Origin: an uncultured Chloroflexota bacterium
GTDB taxonomy: Bacteria; Chloroflexota; Chloroflexia; Chloroflexales; Chloroflexaceae
Assembly (NCBI GenBank): GCA_903915775.1
Contig: CAIWUD010000017.1
Coordinates: forward strand, 1-38,691
Direction of reading: 5' to 3'
DNA length: 38,691 bases
Shown here: piece after piece, positions 27,254 through 36,374 of the stretch
Layout: each line of letters starts with the position of its first letter
Position numbering within the stretch: position 1 is the stretch's first letter
Translations under genes and position numbers: made by a program
The notes under the pieces: generated by a model
Told to the model about the DNA's origin: nothing
The model's input: only the letters and a program-made list of their open reading frames with translations
The model's database searches: none

Positions 27254-29617
27254 TCAGATCTCGCCATAGATCTCGAGCAACTCGCGCCACTCTCCCGTCA
27301 ACTCCTCCCGGCGCGCAGCATAGAAGAAGTGGGCCACGCCATGTTCGTCGATCAGGACGAGATCAACCTGACTGCGCATCGGGCGCATGTACCCCAAGTT
27401 ACCCCACCAGCGTAGCTTCTCCGGATCAAGGGGACGATCTTGTTGGTACATGCGTGCGGCATACTCACGTACCGTCCCCGGCTCAATATCCTGGGTACGC
27501 CAGGGTGCGCTGCTCACATCACCGGTACGCAGGTTCCGAAAGATGTATTGCCACTCACCATCATCACCACAGCTGGCACTCAGCACCTCGATGCCAGTGC
27601 GTGGTCTTGGTACGCGGATGAGGTTGAGCCACGCTTCGGTCAATTTCTCAATTGGTACCGCAGTGTAGCTCTGCTGACCGTGGCCATCCTTACCCTTCAT
27701 TACCAGATCAAAGCGTGCCGTACCGTCAGCTGCACTACGTACACTTACAAGACCGCCTCGACCGCGCCAGCGTACCCGTCGTTCACCCCACACGATGCTA
27801 GGCACCGTTTCTTCGATAGAGACCGTGTGGATCAGCGCGAGATCACTATGCCCGTTGGTGCGTGGTAGGTCACCCTCTTCAGCGATCTGCACCTCGGTTT
27901 CACCACTGTCATCCAGACGGTCAGTGAGGAGCGTTGACCAGGCATCGCCCACGCCCCAATCACTGACACCGAAGAAGTAGTAGCTGATTACTCCATCGGC
28001 GCCACGGTAGACGAGATCATACTTCGTTCTACTACCCTGACGATAGGTACGCCAGAGCCCGTAGCGACCTTTCCAGCGTACCTGGCCCTGAAGGTCAATA
28101 CGGCCATTACGGAAGTCTTCGTACCGATCGATAGCGTAGGCCCAGAGTCCCTGTGCACGATCGCGGGTCACTCCAGCCGTGGTGCGCAGGTCACGCACCT
28201 CATACAGCCAGTTGCCCCCTCGCTTCTGGGCAGCCACAACCTGGACGCCTGAGCGAGGGAGATCCATCTCTGTATCTGGTTCCAGGGGTAGACTGGTCGC
28301 CTCCGTAGATGTACGACGACAGAGTTGGATGATCTCAGTCCGCTCCGCAACGACCGTCTCACGATCGCGACGCACGTAGATCAGCCCGTTCGTGCCGACA
28401 TAGGGTGGAGGTTCGCTCACTTTGATCTCCACACGCACGATATCCTGTCCCTCATAGCTCATAAGTTCGAAGGACAGGTGCGGCAGCGGGGTGATCTGTT
28501 CGGCAACGCCCTGCCGAAGGGCCTCACTAACCTGCTCGGGCCGTTTGACACCAACGACCCCCCCACCCGGTTCACAGCCAATCACCAGTACGCCCCCGCC
28601 CGCATTCGCCAGGGCAGCGACATCGCTCCAGAGTCCGTACGCCGCGTGCGCCTCTTCAGCCACAACCCGGAGTACCTGGCGTTCGCTAGAACCGTTAAAA
28701 CGCACGGCATCGATCGCCCACTGCTTCTGGTCGCGCTTCGGGACACGAACCCGGTCGAAATCTTGACTAGAGAGCAGGGCATGCAGTGCACTAAAGCTCG
28801 GGTTGGGTAGGAGTAACTCTACATACCGATCGCCGATACCAGCGCGATGGTGGCTCTGTGCCTCATCACTGGGTAAACGGCGCAGCCGGTGCGCATCACT
28901 ACCTTGGATGCAGAACATGCGCCGTTCGTAGTGCTCCACCTTGCCGTTGTAGAAGCCCGGCGAGGTGAACTTGTCACGATCGGTGTAGAAGTTTACAAAC
29001 TCAAGGGCATGGAGGTATGGGCTCTGCGTCACTGCAATACGAGCTTGACCACTCGTACCCATCCGTAGGGTCTCGCTGACAACCCCATTGGGTGCATTCA
29101 CGTGCGGTGCAATGACCAGGCCACCGGCGCGTGCAATGATCTCATACGCCTCGGTGACATGGCGCGTATTGGCGACTCCACACGTCCCCGCTTTCAGCAG
29201 TTCGGGAGGAATCCCTAGCTGCAGCAGTGTTGCTTCGATCAGGCTAATCGGGTGAACTGGGGGGAAAATAGCAAGAATGTGTGCCCCAAAGTGTGAGGTG
29301 AACTCAAAACCGGGTAAGACGGTGATGTTGGTAAGGAGTCGTCGATATTCCTGGAGGCGGGCCTGCTCTTCTGTTGTCAGGCGGTTAGCACTCTCCAGTC
29401 TACTCAGGAATGCTAGTTCATCCTGAAGCTGTTCGTAGCCATGAACCGTATTGTGATCAGTAAAAGCAATAATCTCCAGATCACGACGCTCAGCTTCTTG
29501 GAGAATTTCGAAATAGGTAACTTCAGGCTCAGCGTAATCTTCGGATGCAGGGGTGTGTATATGAAGATCGGCCCGCATCCAACGCATCCCGCTGCGCTTC
29601 TGCACAGCGCTACTCAT
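27254..29617 (-). CDS. PHP-domain + AlbA_2 (Schlafen-type) domain protein with three C-terminal repeats
   Basis: RADLHIHTPASEDYAEP...FTDHNTVHGYEQL...CIQGSDAHRLRR (PHP); DVAALANAGGGVLVIGCEPGGGVVGVKRP...NGLIYVRRDRETVVAERTEI (AlbA_2); then repeated RWKG/RWRG/RWWG blocks. Confidence 0.88.
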   Translation of the reverse strand: MSSAVQKRSGMRWMRADLHIHTPASEDYAEPEVTYFEILQEAERRDLEIIAFTDHNTVHGYEQLQDELAFLSRLESANRLTTEEQARLQEYRRLLTNITVLPGFEFTSHFGAHILAIFPPVHPISLIEATLLQLGIPPELLKAGTCGVANTRHVTEAYEIIARAGGLVIAPHVNAPNGVVSETLRMGTSGQARIAVTQSPYLHALEFVNFYTDRDKFTSPGFYNGKVEHYERRMFCIQGSDAHRLRRLPSDEAQSHHRAGIGDRYVELLLPNPSFSALHALLSSQDFDRVRVPKRDQKQWAIDAVRFNGSSERQVLRVVAEEAHAAYGLWSDVAALANAGGGVLVIGCEPGGGVVGVKRPEQVSEALRQGVAEQITPLPHLSFELMSYEGQDIVRVEIKVSEPPPYVGTNGLIYVRRDRETVVAERTEIIQLCRRTSTEATSLPLEPDTEMDLPRSGVQVVAAQKRGGNWLYEVRDLRTTAGVTRDRAQGLWAYAIDRYEDFRNGRIDLQGQVRWKGRYGLWRTYRQGSRTKYDLVYRGADGVISYYFFGVSDWGVGDAWSTLLTDRLDDSGETEVQIAEEGDLPRTNGHSDLALIHTVSIEETVPSIVWGERRVRWRGRGGLVSVRSAADGTARFDLVMKGKDGHGQQSYTAVPIEKLTEAWLNLIRVPRPRTGIEVLSASCGDDGEWQYIFRNLRTGDVSSAPWRTQDIEPGTVREYAARMYQQDRPLDPEKLRWWGNLGYMRPMRSQVDLVLIDEHGVAHFFYAARREELTGEWRELLEIYGEI

Positions 29618-29793
29618 ACGTTTTCAACTCCATAGGTTGTAGCTTTTCTCTTTTTTTACTCCAGCATGGGGAATCTTTTGGGGAGCCAAGCCTGCTCCTG
29701 GGTTCAGATGGATTGTAAATGTACACCCTTGGAACTATATCTCAATAGTATCATATAGCAGGCGTAACGGATTTGCAAAACAGTCGATACGCC

Positions 29794-29934
29794 ATGCCTT
29801 AGGCATGCTTCAGTTTCGGCTGCGCCGACTTGACACGCTGGCGACACCAGGGCTGGGTTGGTTTTTTTGTGGAGGGCTTCGCCCTCCACACCTCCCGGAA
29901 GCGTGTCAAGCTGGTTTGAACCATGCCTTAGGCA
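29794..29934 (+). repeat. Dispersed MITE-like hairpin repeat, copy E
   Basis: ATGCCTTAGGCATGcttcagtttcggctgcgccgacttgacacgct ... agcgtgtcaagctggtttgaaccATGCCTTAGGCA with central GTGGAGGGCttcGCCCTCCAC. Confidence 0.9.
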
Positions 29935-30980
29935 ACGATGATCCCCCCTCCTTCTACTACACTACCGATCGCTACACAGAGCTCGCCAACCTCGGTACAA
30001 TGTGCCTGGAGGAGTGCTGCTGCCGCTGCTGGCAGCGCGATCAAAAGCCCACCTGAGGTCTGAGGGTCGTGAAGCAGCAGGCGCAAGGGCTCTTCAACAG
30101 AGGCTGCGTAGCGAACGTAGCCCCCAGTTTCGAGGTAGTCACGGTTACGTTTGAGACCCCCAGGGACAATGCCACGACGAGCGTAGCTCAGGGCCCCCGG
30201 TAGGAGTGGGAGTGCCTCTGCTTCAATCTGCAATCCCACCCCACTATGACGAGCGATCTCGGCTGCGTGGCCGAGCAGTCCAAAACCGGTGATGTCGGTG
30301 ACAGCATGGGCCTTCACTCTGGCAATGAGTTCGGCGGTGCGACGGTTCAGGTGCAGCATACTAGCCACAGCCGCCGCAAGATCATCCGCACTCGCTTCGT
30401 CCCATTTGCTCGCCGTTGTAACAAGACCGGTACCAAGGGGTTTGGTGAGCAGGAGCCGATCGCCTGGTTGGGCAGCGGCTTTTGTGGTCATCGTTGCCAG
30501 ATCGACGAGTCCGGTGACACAGAGCCCATACTTTGGTTCCCGATCGACCACCGTATGGCCACCAGCTACGACTGCGCCTGCCTCAGCCACTTTATCGATA
30601 CCCCCCTGGAGAATGGCTGCCATGATCTCCAGATCGAGATCTTCGGGAAAACCAGCTACGGCCAGAGCGAGCACAGGACGTCCACCCATCGCATAGATAT
30701 CGCTCAGGGCATTTGCCGCCGCGATCGCCCCATAGCTGTAGGGCTCATCGACGATTGGCGGAAAAAAGTCCACCGTCTGCACGAGCGCCTGGCGCTCATC
30801 CAGCTGGTAGACGGCCGCATCATCACTCAGCGCGAGCCCAACGAGCAGTTGGGGGCTCGTCGGTAGGCGTAGGGTGGCGAGAAGATTTGATAGGGCGCCC
30901 GGCCCTAGCTTTGCCGCTCAGCCAGCACAGGCGGCAAGGCTCGTTAGGCGTATCTGTTTGCGCTGATCACGCACTGGCAT
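29928..30980 (-). CDS. selD: Selenophosphate synthase with in-frame TGA (putative selenocysteine, codon 21)
   Basis: Manual extension upstream of the ORF-track start gives MPVRDQRKQIRLTSLAACAG-U(TGA)-AAKLGPGALSNLLATLRLPTSPQLLVGLALSDDAAVYQLDERQALVQTVDFFPPIVDEPYSYG..., the canonical SelD N-terminus. Confidence 0.88.
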
Positions 30981-31083
30981 GTTCCTTTTCGGCTGCGCCA
31001 GCCGAATAGTCTGGCGCTACCAAGGCTAGGTTGGGTTTTTGTGGAAGGCCTCGCCCTCCACAGCTCCGGTTTTGTACAGTTCA
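30978..31083 (+). repeat. Dispersed intergenic hairpin repeat, copy F
   Basis: gttccttttcggctgcgccagccgaatagtctggcgctaccaaggctaggttgggtttttgtggaaggcctcgccctccacagctcc. Confidence 0.78.
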
Positions 31084-32994
31084 CTAGCTTGAGCCCACCG
31101 ATCGACGGGAGCGCCAACGGGACCAGAGGTAATGCAGGCCATGGCGCTGGTAGACAAGCCATTCCGCAACGAGGACGATGAGCGCGACCATGGCCACCCA
31201 GCGCCAAAACTCCTGGCGTCCCTCGCGCTCACGCACGAGGGTGCTCTGCAAGCCGCTACTCTGGGCGATGCGCAGATCATCCTTGGGCAGCAGCCGTGAC
31301 TCTTCTGGGGCAAAGAGGTTAGCAGCGTAGTGGCGACGAGCCAGGAGTTCACCGTCACCAAACTCCTCAACCGTATAGATCCCCAGGGCTTCAGTCTCAG
31401 CGTAGATGACTTGATCGCCCTGAAGCTGTTCAGCGCGACTGCTCCATCGACTACCGTCGGGGCGGGTGACACGCACTTCGCTGATCTGACTGTCGACCTG
31501 TACGCTCAGTGGCTCTCCGGGCCTGAGTTGGGCCGCCTCATTGCCAACACCCGGTGCCAGGAAGTTCATAAGGTTGGAGAGCAGCAGGGGAAACGCGATC
31601 TGCAGTGGCAGATCGGAGTTGTGCAGATCAAACGTCATGACTGCAAGCCGGCGTCCAGCACGCTCACCGGCGATCAGGAGCGGTCCCCCATCACTGTCGA
31701 CCACGATCTGTGCCCAGCTACCCGGTACGATGCGTACCGCCTTCAAGATACTCACGTCACTCATGCTGACATTACGCAGCAGCGGCTCTTCACCGGTGGC
31801 CGGGCGCACACTCGGAAACTCGATCTCGCCAGTGACCGAGAAGTAGTCTGTTGAACGGGGTGGATTGATGAAGAACAGGTTACCTGGTGGCAGTGGCTCG
31901 GGTACGACGCCATCGAGAATGGTGACCGGAACCTGGGCGACCGTCTCGGTGAAGCTGTTCGTTGTCGCTGGAGCGACGAGGAGGCGAATACCTGGTAACA
32001 GTCCGAGCCCAACTTCGAGGAAACGATTCCCTGGGCTGAGTAGCCGGACGGTAGCTGCCTCGCCCAATGTTGTGACCGCAAAGGCGCGATCATCAGTGGG
32101 TAGGATATCACTGCCAGCCAGGTGCGCTTCGGCAATCTGTACCTGCGCTGGCACCTCAGCGATGATACTCTGCTCGCGGCCAGGTTCCAGGTTCAGGGTG
32201 TAGGCGTTGAAGACCGCACCGTCAAGGTAAAGGTCGAGGCGACGACTGACAGGCTGTGCACCGTAGTTGGTTACCTGGACGAAGAGATTCTGACTACTCA
32301 CCTCGGGTTGTAAGCTGATGGCGCTGATAGCCACATTTTCCCCTGATCGACCGACTGGGAAGTAGCTCACCCGGGCAGGGAGACGCAGATCAGATGGTAG
32401 GGAGACGTTACCATCAGAAATAATCGCCACCTCACTCTCGCTTTCACGAGCGGCCAGGGCTGATGCCAGGGTCAGAGCCTGGGTGAGATCGGAGCTACCA
32501 CTCGTCGTTAGCTGAATCTGCTCAATAGCCTGTCGCAGTTCACGGCGATCGGACGTGGCAGCTACCGGTACCTGCATCAACCCACCAATCGCGATGATCG
32601 TTGCTCGTCCACCATCAGGGAGTTGGTCGATCAACTGCAGCGCACGCTGCTTCGCTGCGCCAAGGCGATCGGGTGTCTCATCAGTGGCACCCATACTCGC
32701 CGAACGATCGATGACCATGATCAAGTTACCACTACTGATACCCTGCGTGGTCATGAAAGGGCGGGCCAGCGCCACGACGAGGAGGAGCATGAGGAGCAAC
32801 TGGAGGAGGAGGAGCAGGTTACGCCGGAGCCGCTGCCACGGTGTATTGGCCTCGACATCGCGGACGACGCGGCGCCAAAGAAAGGTCGAGGAGATGGTAC
32901 GCTCCTCGCGGCGTAACTTTAGCAGATAGATCGCGATGATCAATGGGCCGATGACTGCGGCACCAAGGAGGGCTAGTGGGCTCAGGATCGACAT
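31084..32994 (-). CDS. BatA-type membrane protein with VWA domain
   Basis: SPLALLGAAVIGPLIIAIYLLKLRREERTISSTFLWRRVVRDVEANTPWQRLRRNLLLLLQLL then LIMVIDRSASMGATD (MIDAS). Confidence 0.9.
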   Translation of the reverse strand: MSILSPLALLGAAVIGPLIIAIYLLKLRREERTISSTFLWRRVVRDVEANTPWQRLRRNLLLLLQLLLMLLLVVALARPFMTTQGISSGNLIMVIDRSASMGATDETPDRLGAAKQRALQLIDQLPDGGRATIIAIGGLMQVPVAATSDRRELRQAIEQIQLTTSGSSDLTQALTLASALAARESESEVAIISDGNVSLPSDLRLPARVSYFPVGRSGENVAISAISLQPEVSSQNLFVQVTNYGAQPVSRRLDLYLDGAVFNAYTLNLEPGREQSIIAEVPAQVQIAEAHLAGSDILPTDDRAFAVTTLGEAATVRLLSPGNRFLEVGLGLLPGIRLLVAPATTNSFTETVAQVPVTILDGVVPEPLPPGNLFFINPPRSTDYFSVTGEIEFPSVRPATGEEPLLRNVSMSDVSILKAVRIVPGSWAQIVVDSDGGPLLIAGERAGRRLAVMTFDLHNSDLPLQIAFPLLLSNLMNFLAPGVGNEAAQLRPGEPLSVQVDSQISEVRVTRPDGSRWSSRAEQLQGDQVIYAETEALGIYTVEEFGDGELLARRHYAANLFAPEESRLLPKDDLRIAQSSGLQSTLVREREGRQEFWRWVAMVALIVLVAEWLVYQRHGLHYLWSRWRSRRSVGSS

Positions 32995-33021
32995 CGCGCA
33001 TCCTCATTGGTGGGAGCACAG

Positions 33022-33690
33022 CTACTCTGGCTCGATCCCGGCGGCACGGAGACGCTCAGCCAGGCGTGCCGCTCGAGCTTCAGCCTCGGCGCGGGCCGTC
33101 TCAGCCTCGGCGCGGGCCTGATCAAGCTCCAGGTAGCTCTGGAAGCGCCGACCGTCTGGTCGCGTAAGCAGGAGATCCAAGCCATCAAGGGCAAAACGTA
33201 CCCCTGTACGAGGGCTGACCCAGCCCTGGATCTGCTCAATCTCTGCTAGGGAGTGCTCTTGGCGTACCCAGCCATCAAGGGTACCAAGTTGTGGGTCATA
33301 GACATAATACTCTTCAACCCCATAGTGTTGATAGAAGCTCAACTTACGTGTCATCTCACGCGGGGTATTCCCAGGTGAAAGCACTTCAAAGACCACCTGC
33401 GGAGCTATCCCACCTTCGCGATGCTGAATATAGGCACCACGATAGCCCTTTGGTCGACCGAAGACAATCATGGTATCGGGAGCCTGCCGAATATCTGGTC
33501 TCCCTTCAACGGGGTACCAGAGCAGATCACCAGCCACAAAGACCGTAGGATCATCGCGGTAGAAGGCATCAAAGCCGCCCTGAATGGTGATGATCCAGCG
33601 AAACTGTAGGGTGTTCTCTGCCATCGGTTTACCATCACTCTCTGGATAGACGATTGCTACTTCTGTCTCAGGGGTAACAGTCATAACCAT
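33022..33690 (-). CDS. Uma2-family (PD-(D/E)XK-type) nuclease-like protein
   Basis: DPTVFVAGDLLWYPVEGRPDIRQAPDTMIVFGRPKGYRGAYIQHREGGIAPQVVFEVLSPGNTPREMTRKLSFYQHYGVEEYYVYDP; C-terminal Ala/Arg/Glu coiled coil. Start at 33690. Confidence 0.9.
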   Translation of the reverse strand: MVMTVTPETEVAIVYPESDGKPMAENTLQFRWIITIQGGFDAFYRDDPTVFVAGDLLWYPVEGRPDIRQAPDTMIVFGRPKGYRGAYIQHREGGIAPQVVFEVLSPGNTPREMTRKLSFYQHYGVEEYYVYDPQLGTLDGWVRQEHSLAEIEQIQGWVSPRTGVRFALDGLDLLLTRPDGRRFQSYLELDQARAEAETARAEAEARAARLAERLRAAGIEPE

Positions 33691-33769
33691 GGTTCCTGGC
33701 TCCTTCGTTCGGTCGTATATCCTACGTTGAGACACTATAACCCATCTTGCCCCGCTCTGCACCACGATT

Positions 33770-34657
33770 TCAGCGTACGAGGCCACGGCGGCGCATGTAT
33801 CCGAGGACAAACTCTTCCACCGGGATAGCAGTATCGATCTGCAGGTAGCTCATGCGGTGGCCGTGGCAGAAGTTCTCGATCTCACCCTGCCAGTTCCGGA
33901 GGTGGGCTGCGTAGCGTTGCAACAGATCGGCATCGGCACTCACCTCCACGGCTGGCCCGCTCTCACTATCCATGAGCCGAAAGTCGCCATCCAGCAGCGG
34001 TCTCAGCTCCTGGGGGGCGAGGATATGGAGCACCGTCACGTCGAAGGGGCGTCTGGTGAGTGCCTCAAGGGCCTCTTTCCAATGAGGGTCGAGGAGGTCG
34101 GAGCAGAGTAGGAGGGGGCCAGGCATGCGTGCGGTCTGGATGTAGCGCCGACAGAATTGAGTGAGATCGGCACTGCCACCTGGTGCAAGCTGCTGCAGGA
34201 AACTGAACAGGGGAACGGCACCACGCTTACCCCGTACCCCTGGCAACTGGGGGCTACGTGCAGTCGTGGCACAGGCACTCACACTCACGCGATCGAGGTT
34301 GGTGAGGGCAAGGTAGCCAAAAGCGGCGGCTAGCTGCTTCGCATGGTATAGCTTGAGGGGCTCACCCCAGTTCATCGAAGCGCTCGTATCGATGAGGAGA
34401 TGGAAGTTCAGCTCATCTTCCGCAACAAAGAGTTTGAGGAAGATACGCTCCATCCGCGCATAGAGCTTCCAGTCGACCTGGCGAATATCGTCACCTGAGG
34501 TGTAGTGACGAAAATCGGCGAACTCAACAGAAGCACCACGCCGTGGACTACGCCGCTCACCCTGGAGTTCGCCGGCCATTACTCGTTTGGTTACCAGTGA
34601 TAGTCGGTCAAGTTGCCGCAGAAACGCGGGCTCGAGCAGGGGTGTCCTTGTTGTCAT
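33770..34657 (-). CDS. DUF58 (VWA-like) protein
   Basis: GRRS-like GERRSPRRGASVEFADFRHYTSGDDIRQVDWKLYARMERIFLKLFVAEDELNFHLLIDTSASM. Confidence 0.93.
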   Translation of the reverse strand: MTTRTPLLEPAFLRQLDRLSLVTKRVMAGELQGERRSPRRGASVEFADFRHYTSGDDIRQVDWKLYARMERIFLKLFVAEDELNFHLLIDTSASMNWGEPLKLYHAKQLAAAFGYLALTNLDRVSVSACATTARSPQLPGVRGKRGAVPLFSFLQQLAPGGSADLTQFCRRYIQTARMPGPLLLCSDLLDPHWKEALEALTRRPFDVTVLHILAPQELRPLLDGDFRLMDSESGPAVEVSADADLLQRYAAHLRNWQGEIENFCHGHRMSYLQIDTAIPVEEFVLGYMRRRGLVR

Positions 34658-35067
34658 AACCTTTCGGTAGTTGCCACAAGTCGAGGGCGAAACTTGTAGC
34701 CGTAGACGAGCAGATTATCCGCACCGGTATCAAGCAGCTGGCGCGTGACCATCTCCACTGGCAGCCCAATCGCCAAATCTGCCTCAACACAATCGGTGAG
34801 TTGTGCTGCAACCAGTGGCCCTTCTTCCAGGCGTACAAGGGCGACCGGGTAGGGGGTCATACTCTCAAAACCATCAGGAGCTTGACGGATGACGCTAAAG
34901 CTGTAGATTTCGCCGCGACCACTCAGGCGCAGCGGCTCCCAATCACCATCCTGCTCTCCAACGGTTAATGGTCGAGCCGGGAAGCGTACTTCGCCAGTGC
35001 GCACATGGCGCTGGCCCTCAAGACGGTAGCGCGTCGCACGCTGACGCCAGTGACGAGCAACTTCCAT
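34654..35067 (-). CDS. DUF35 OB-fold (Zn-ribbon-type) acyl-CoA-associated protein lacking the zinc-ribbon cysteines
   Basis: MEVARHWRQRATRYRLEGQRHVRTGEVRFPARPLTVGEQDGDWEPLRLSGRGEIYSFSVIRQAPDGFE...; true start 35067. ATGA overlap with DUF58. Confidence 0.8.
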   Translation of the reverse strand: MEVARHWRQRATRYRLEGQRHVRTGEVRFPARPLTVGEQDGDWEPLRLSGRGEIYSFSVIRQAPDGFESMTPYPVALVRLEEGPLVAAQLTDCVEADLAIGLPVEMVTRQLLDTGADNLLVYGYKFRPRLVATTERL

Positions 35068-35185
35068 AAATATGTAGCTCCTTCTCAGGTAGGGGGGCCT
35101 GCCGACTACGCCGACGCCATCGTCTTGCGCTGCCAAGGCCGCGTTGAGATCCTGGGTAGAGGGGCATAGACTCGCTACCCGTAGC

Positions 35186-36346
35186 TTATTCCGCAACGAG
35201 TATACAGGTGGCTGCAGTGGCTGCGACGCCACCAAGGGACTGGGCAAGGGCAACGCGAGCCTTGGGTACCTGTGTGAGACCAGCTTCACCCCGCAGTTGG
35301 CGTGCAAGTTCGACGATCTGGTAGACTCCACTCGCCCCACCTACATCGCCACGTGCCTTGTAGCCACCGGCAGTCGCTAGGGGGGTGCGGCCCGTGGGGG
35401 CAATGGCACCATCGGCAGCATGGCGAGGAGCCTCACCTCGTGGGTAGAAGCCGATCGACTCGAGCGCAAGCGTCGCGGCAATACCGTGAGGATCGCTCAG
35501 CTCTAGAACGTGGAGATCACCAAGACCCATGTGCGCACGACCAAGGGCAATATGAGCACTTGCACGAGCAGCGGTCAGGTCAAGGGGATCGGGACGCATC
35601 GCGAGGCTAGGCGTATCCGTGGCCACCGCACTACCAGCTAGCCGAAGGTGTGGGCCAGCTAGCTTCTGTGCAACCGACTCGGCAGCGAGGATGAGGCAGG
35701 CGGCACCGTCACCCAGACTGCTACAGTCGAGCATATTCAACGGTGAGGCGATCTGAGCGGCCTTGCGGTACTTGTCACTACTGATAGCAAAGCGGTAGAG
35801 TGCCTGGGGATTCTTCAGAGCGTTTGCGTGGGCGTTGACCGGGAAGGGCGCAAAAGCCTCAGCTGGGTAGTCGCAGAGGTGCATGTAGCGCCGCATCAGC
35901 AGTGCCCACTGTGCCGTGAGGGTCAATCCATTGATCGCCTCAGACTCCGCATCAGACTGGATGGCAAGGGCTGCCTCTACGGCACCTTCAAGTCGGTCAG
36001 TCAACTTCTCGGCACCCAGTACCACAGCTACATCACACTGACCGGTGCTAATGGCCTGTGCTGCCTGATGAATTGCAACGCCACCACTTGCACCGCCCGC
36101 CTCAACGCGGAATGCGGGTAGGCCACGTAAGCCAACCGCCGTGGCCAGGTAGGCTCCAAGCTGGCTCTGCCCCGTCAGGCTCTCGCCAAAGGCATTCGCA
36201 ACATAGAGTGCACCGATCCGCTCGGGCAGCAGGTTTGTCGTCGCAAAAGCTGCTCGTACCGCCTGGGCGGCAATCGCAGCCAGGCTCTGCCCGTAATGCT
36301 CGCCAACTGGTGTGGCTGCCGCACCTATAAGGTAAGTATTACTCAT
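35186..36346 (-). CDS. Thiolase-superfamily protein (archaeal-type acetyl-CoA acetyltransferase-like), catalytic residues replaced
   Basis: FRVEAGGASGGVAIHQA, ELSDPHGIAATLALESIGF, TAGGYKARGDVGGASGVYQIVELARQLRGEAG; overall SCP2-type thiolase fold pattern. Confidence 0.85.
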   Translation of the reverse strand: MSNTYLIGAAATPVGEHYGQSLAAIAAQAVRAAFATTNLLPERIGALYVANAFGESLTGQSQLGAYLATAVGLRGLPAFRVEAGGASGGVAIHQAAQAISTGQCDVAVVLGAEKLTDRLEGAVEAALAIQSDAESEAINGLTLTAQWALLMRRYMHLCDYPAEAFAPFPVNAHANALKNPQALYRFAISSDKYRKAAQIASPLNMLDCSSLGDGAACLILAAESVAQKLAGPHLRLAGSAVATDTPSLAMRPDPLDLTAARASAHIALGRAHMGLGDLHVLELSDPHGIAATLALESIGFYPRGEAPRHAADGAIAPTGRTPLATAGGYKARGDVGGASGVYQIVELARQLRGEAGLTQVPKARVALAQSLGGVAATAATCILVAE

Positions 36347-36374
36347 AGTCTGGATTATTCTCTCGATTAGGGAT

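Noticed and set aside
29928-30782. Truncated selD starting at an internal GTG
   Set aside because: The upstream in-frame sequence across the TGA encodes the conserved SelD N-terminus, so the listed start is an artefact.
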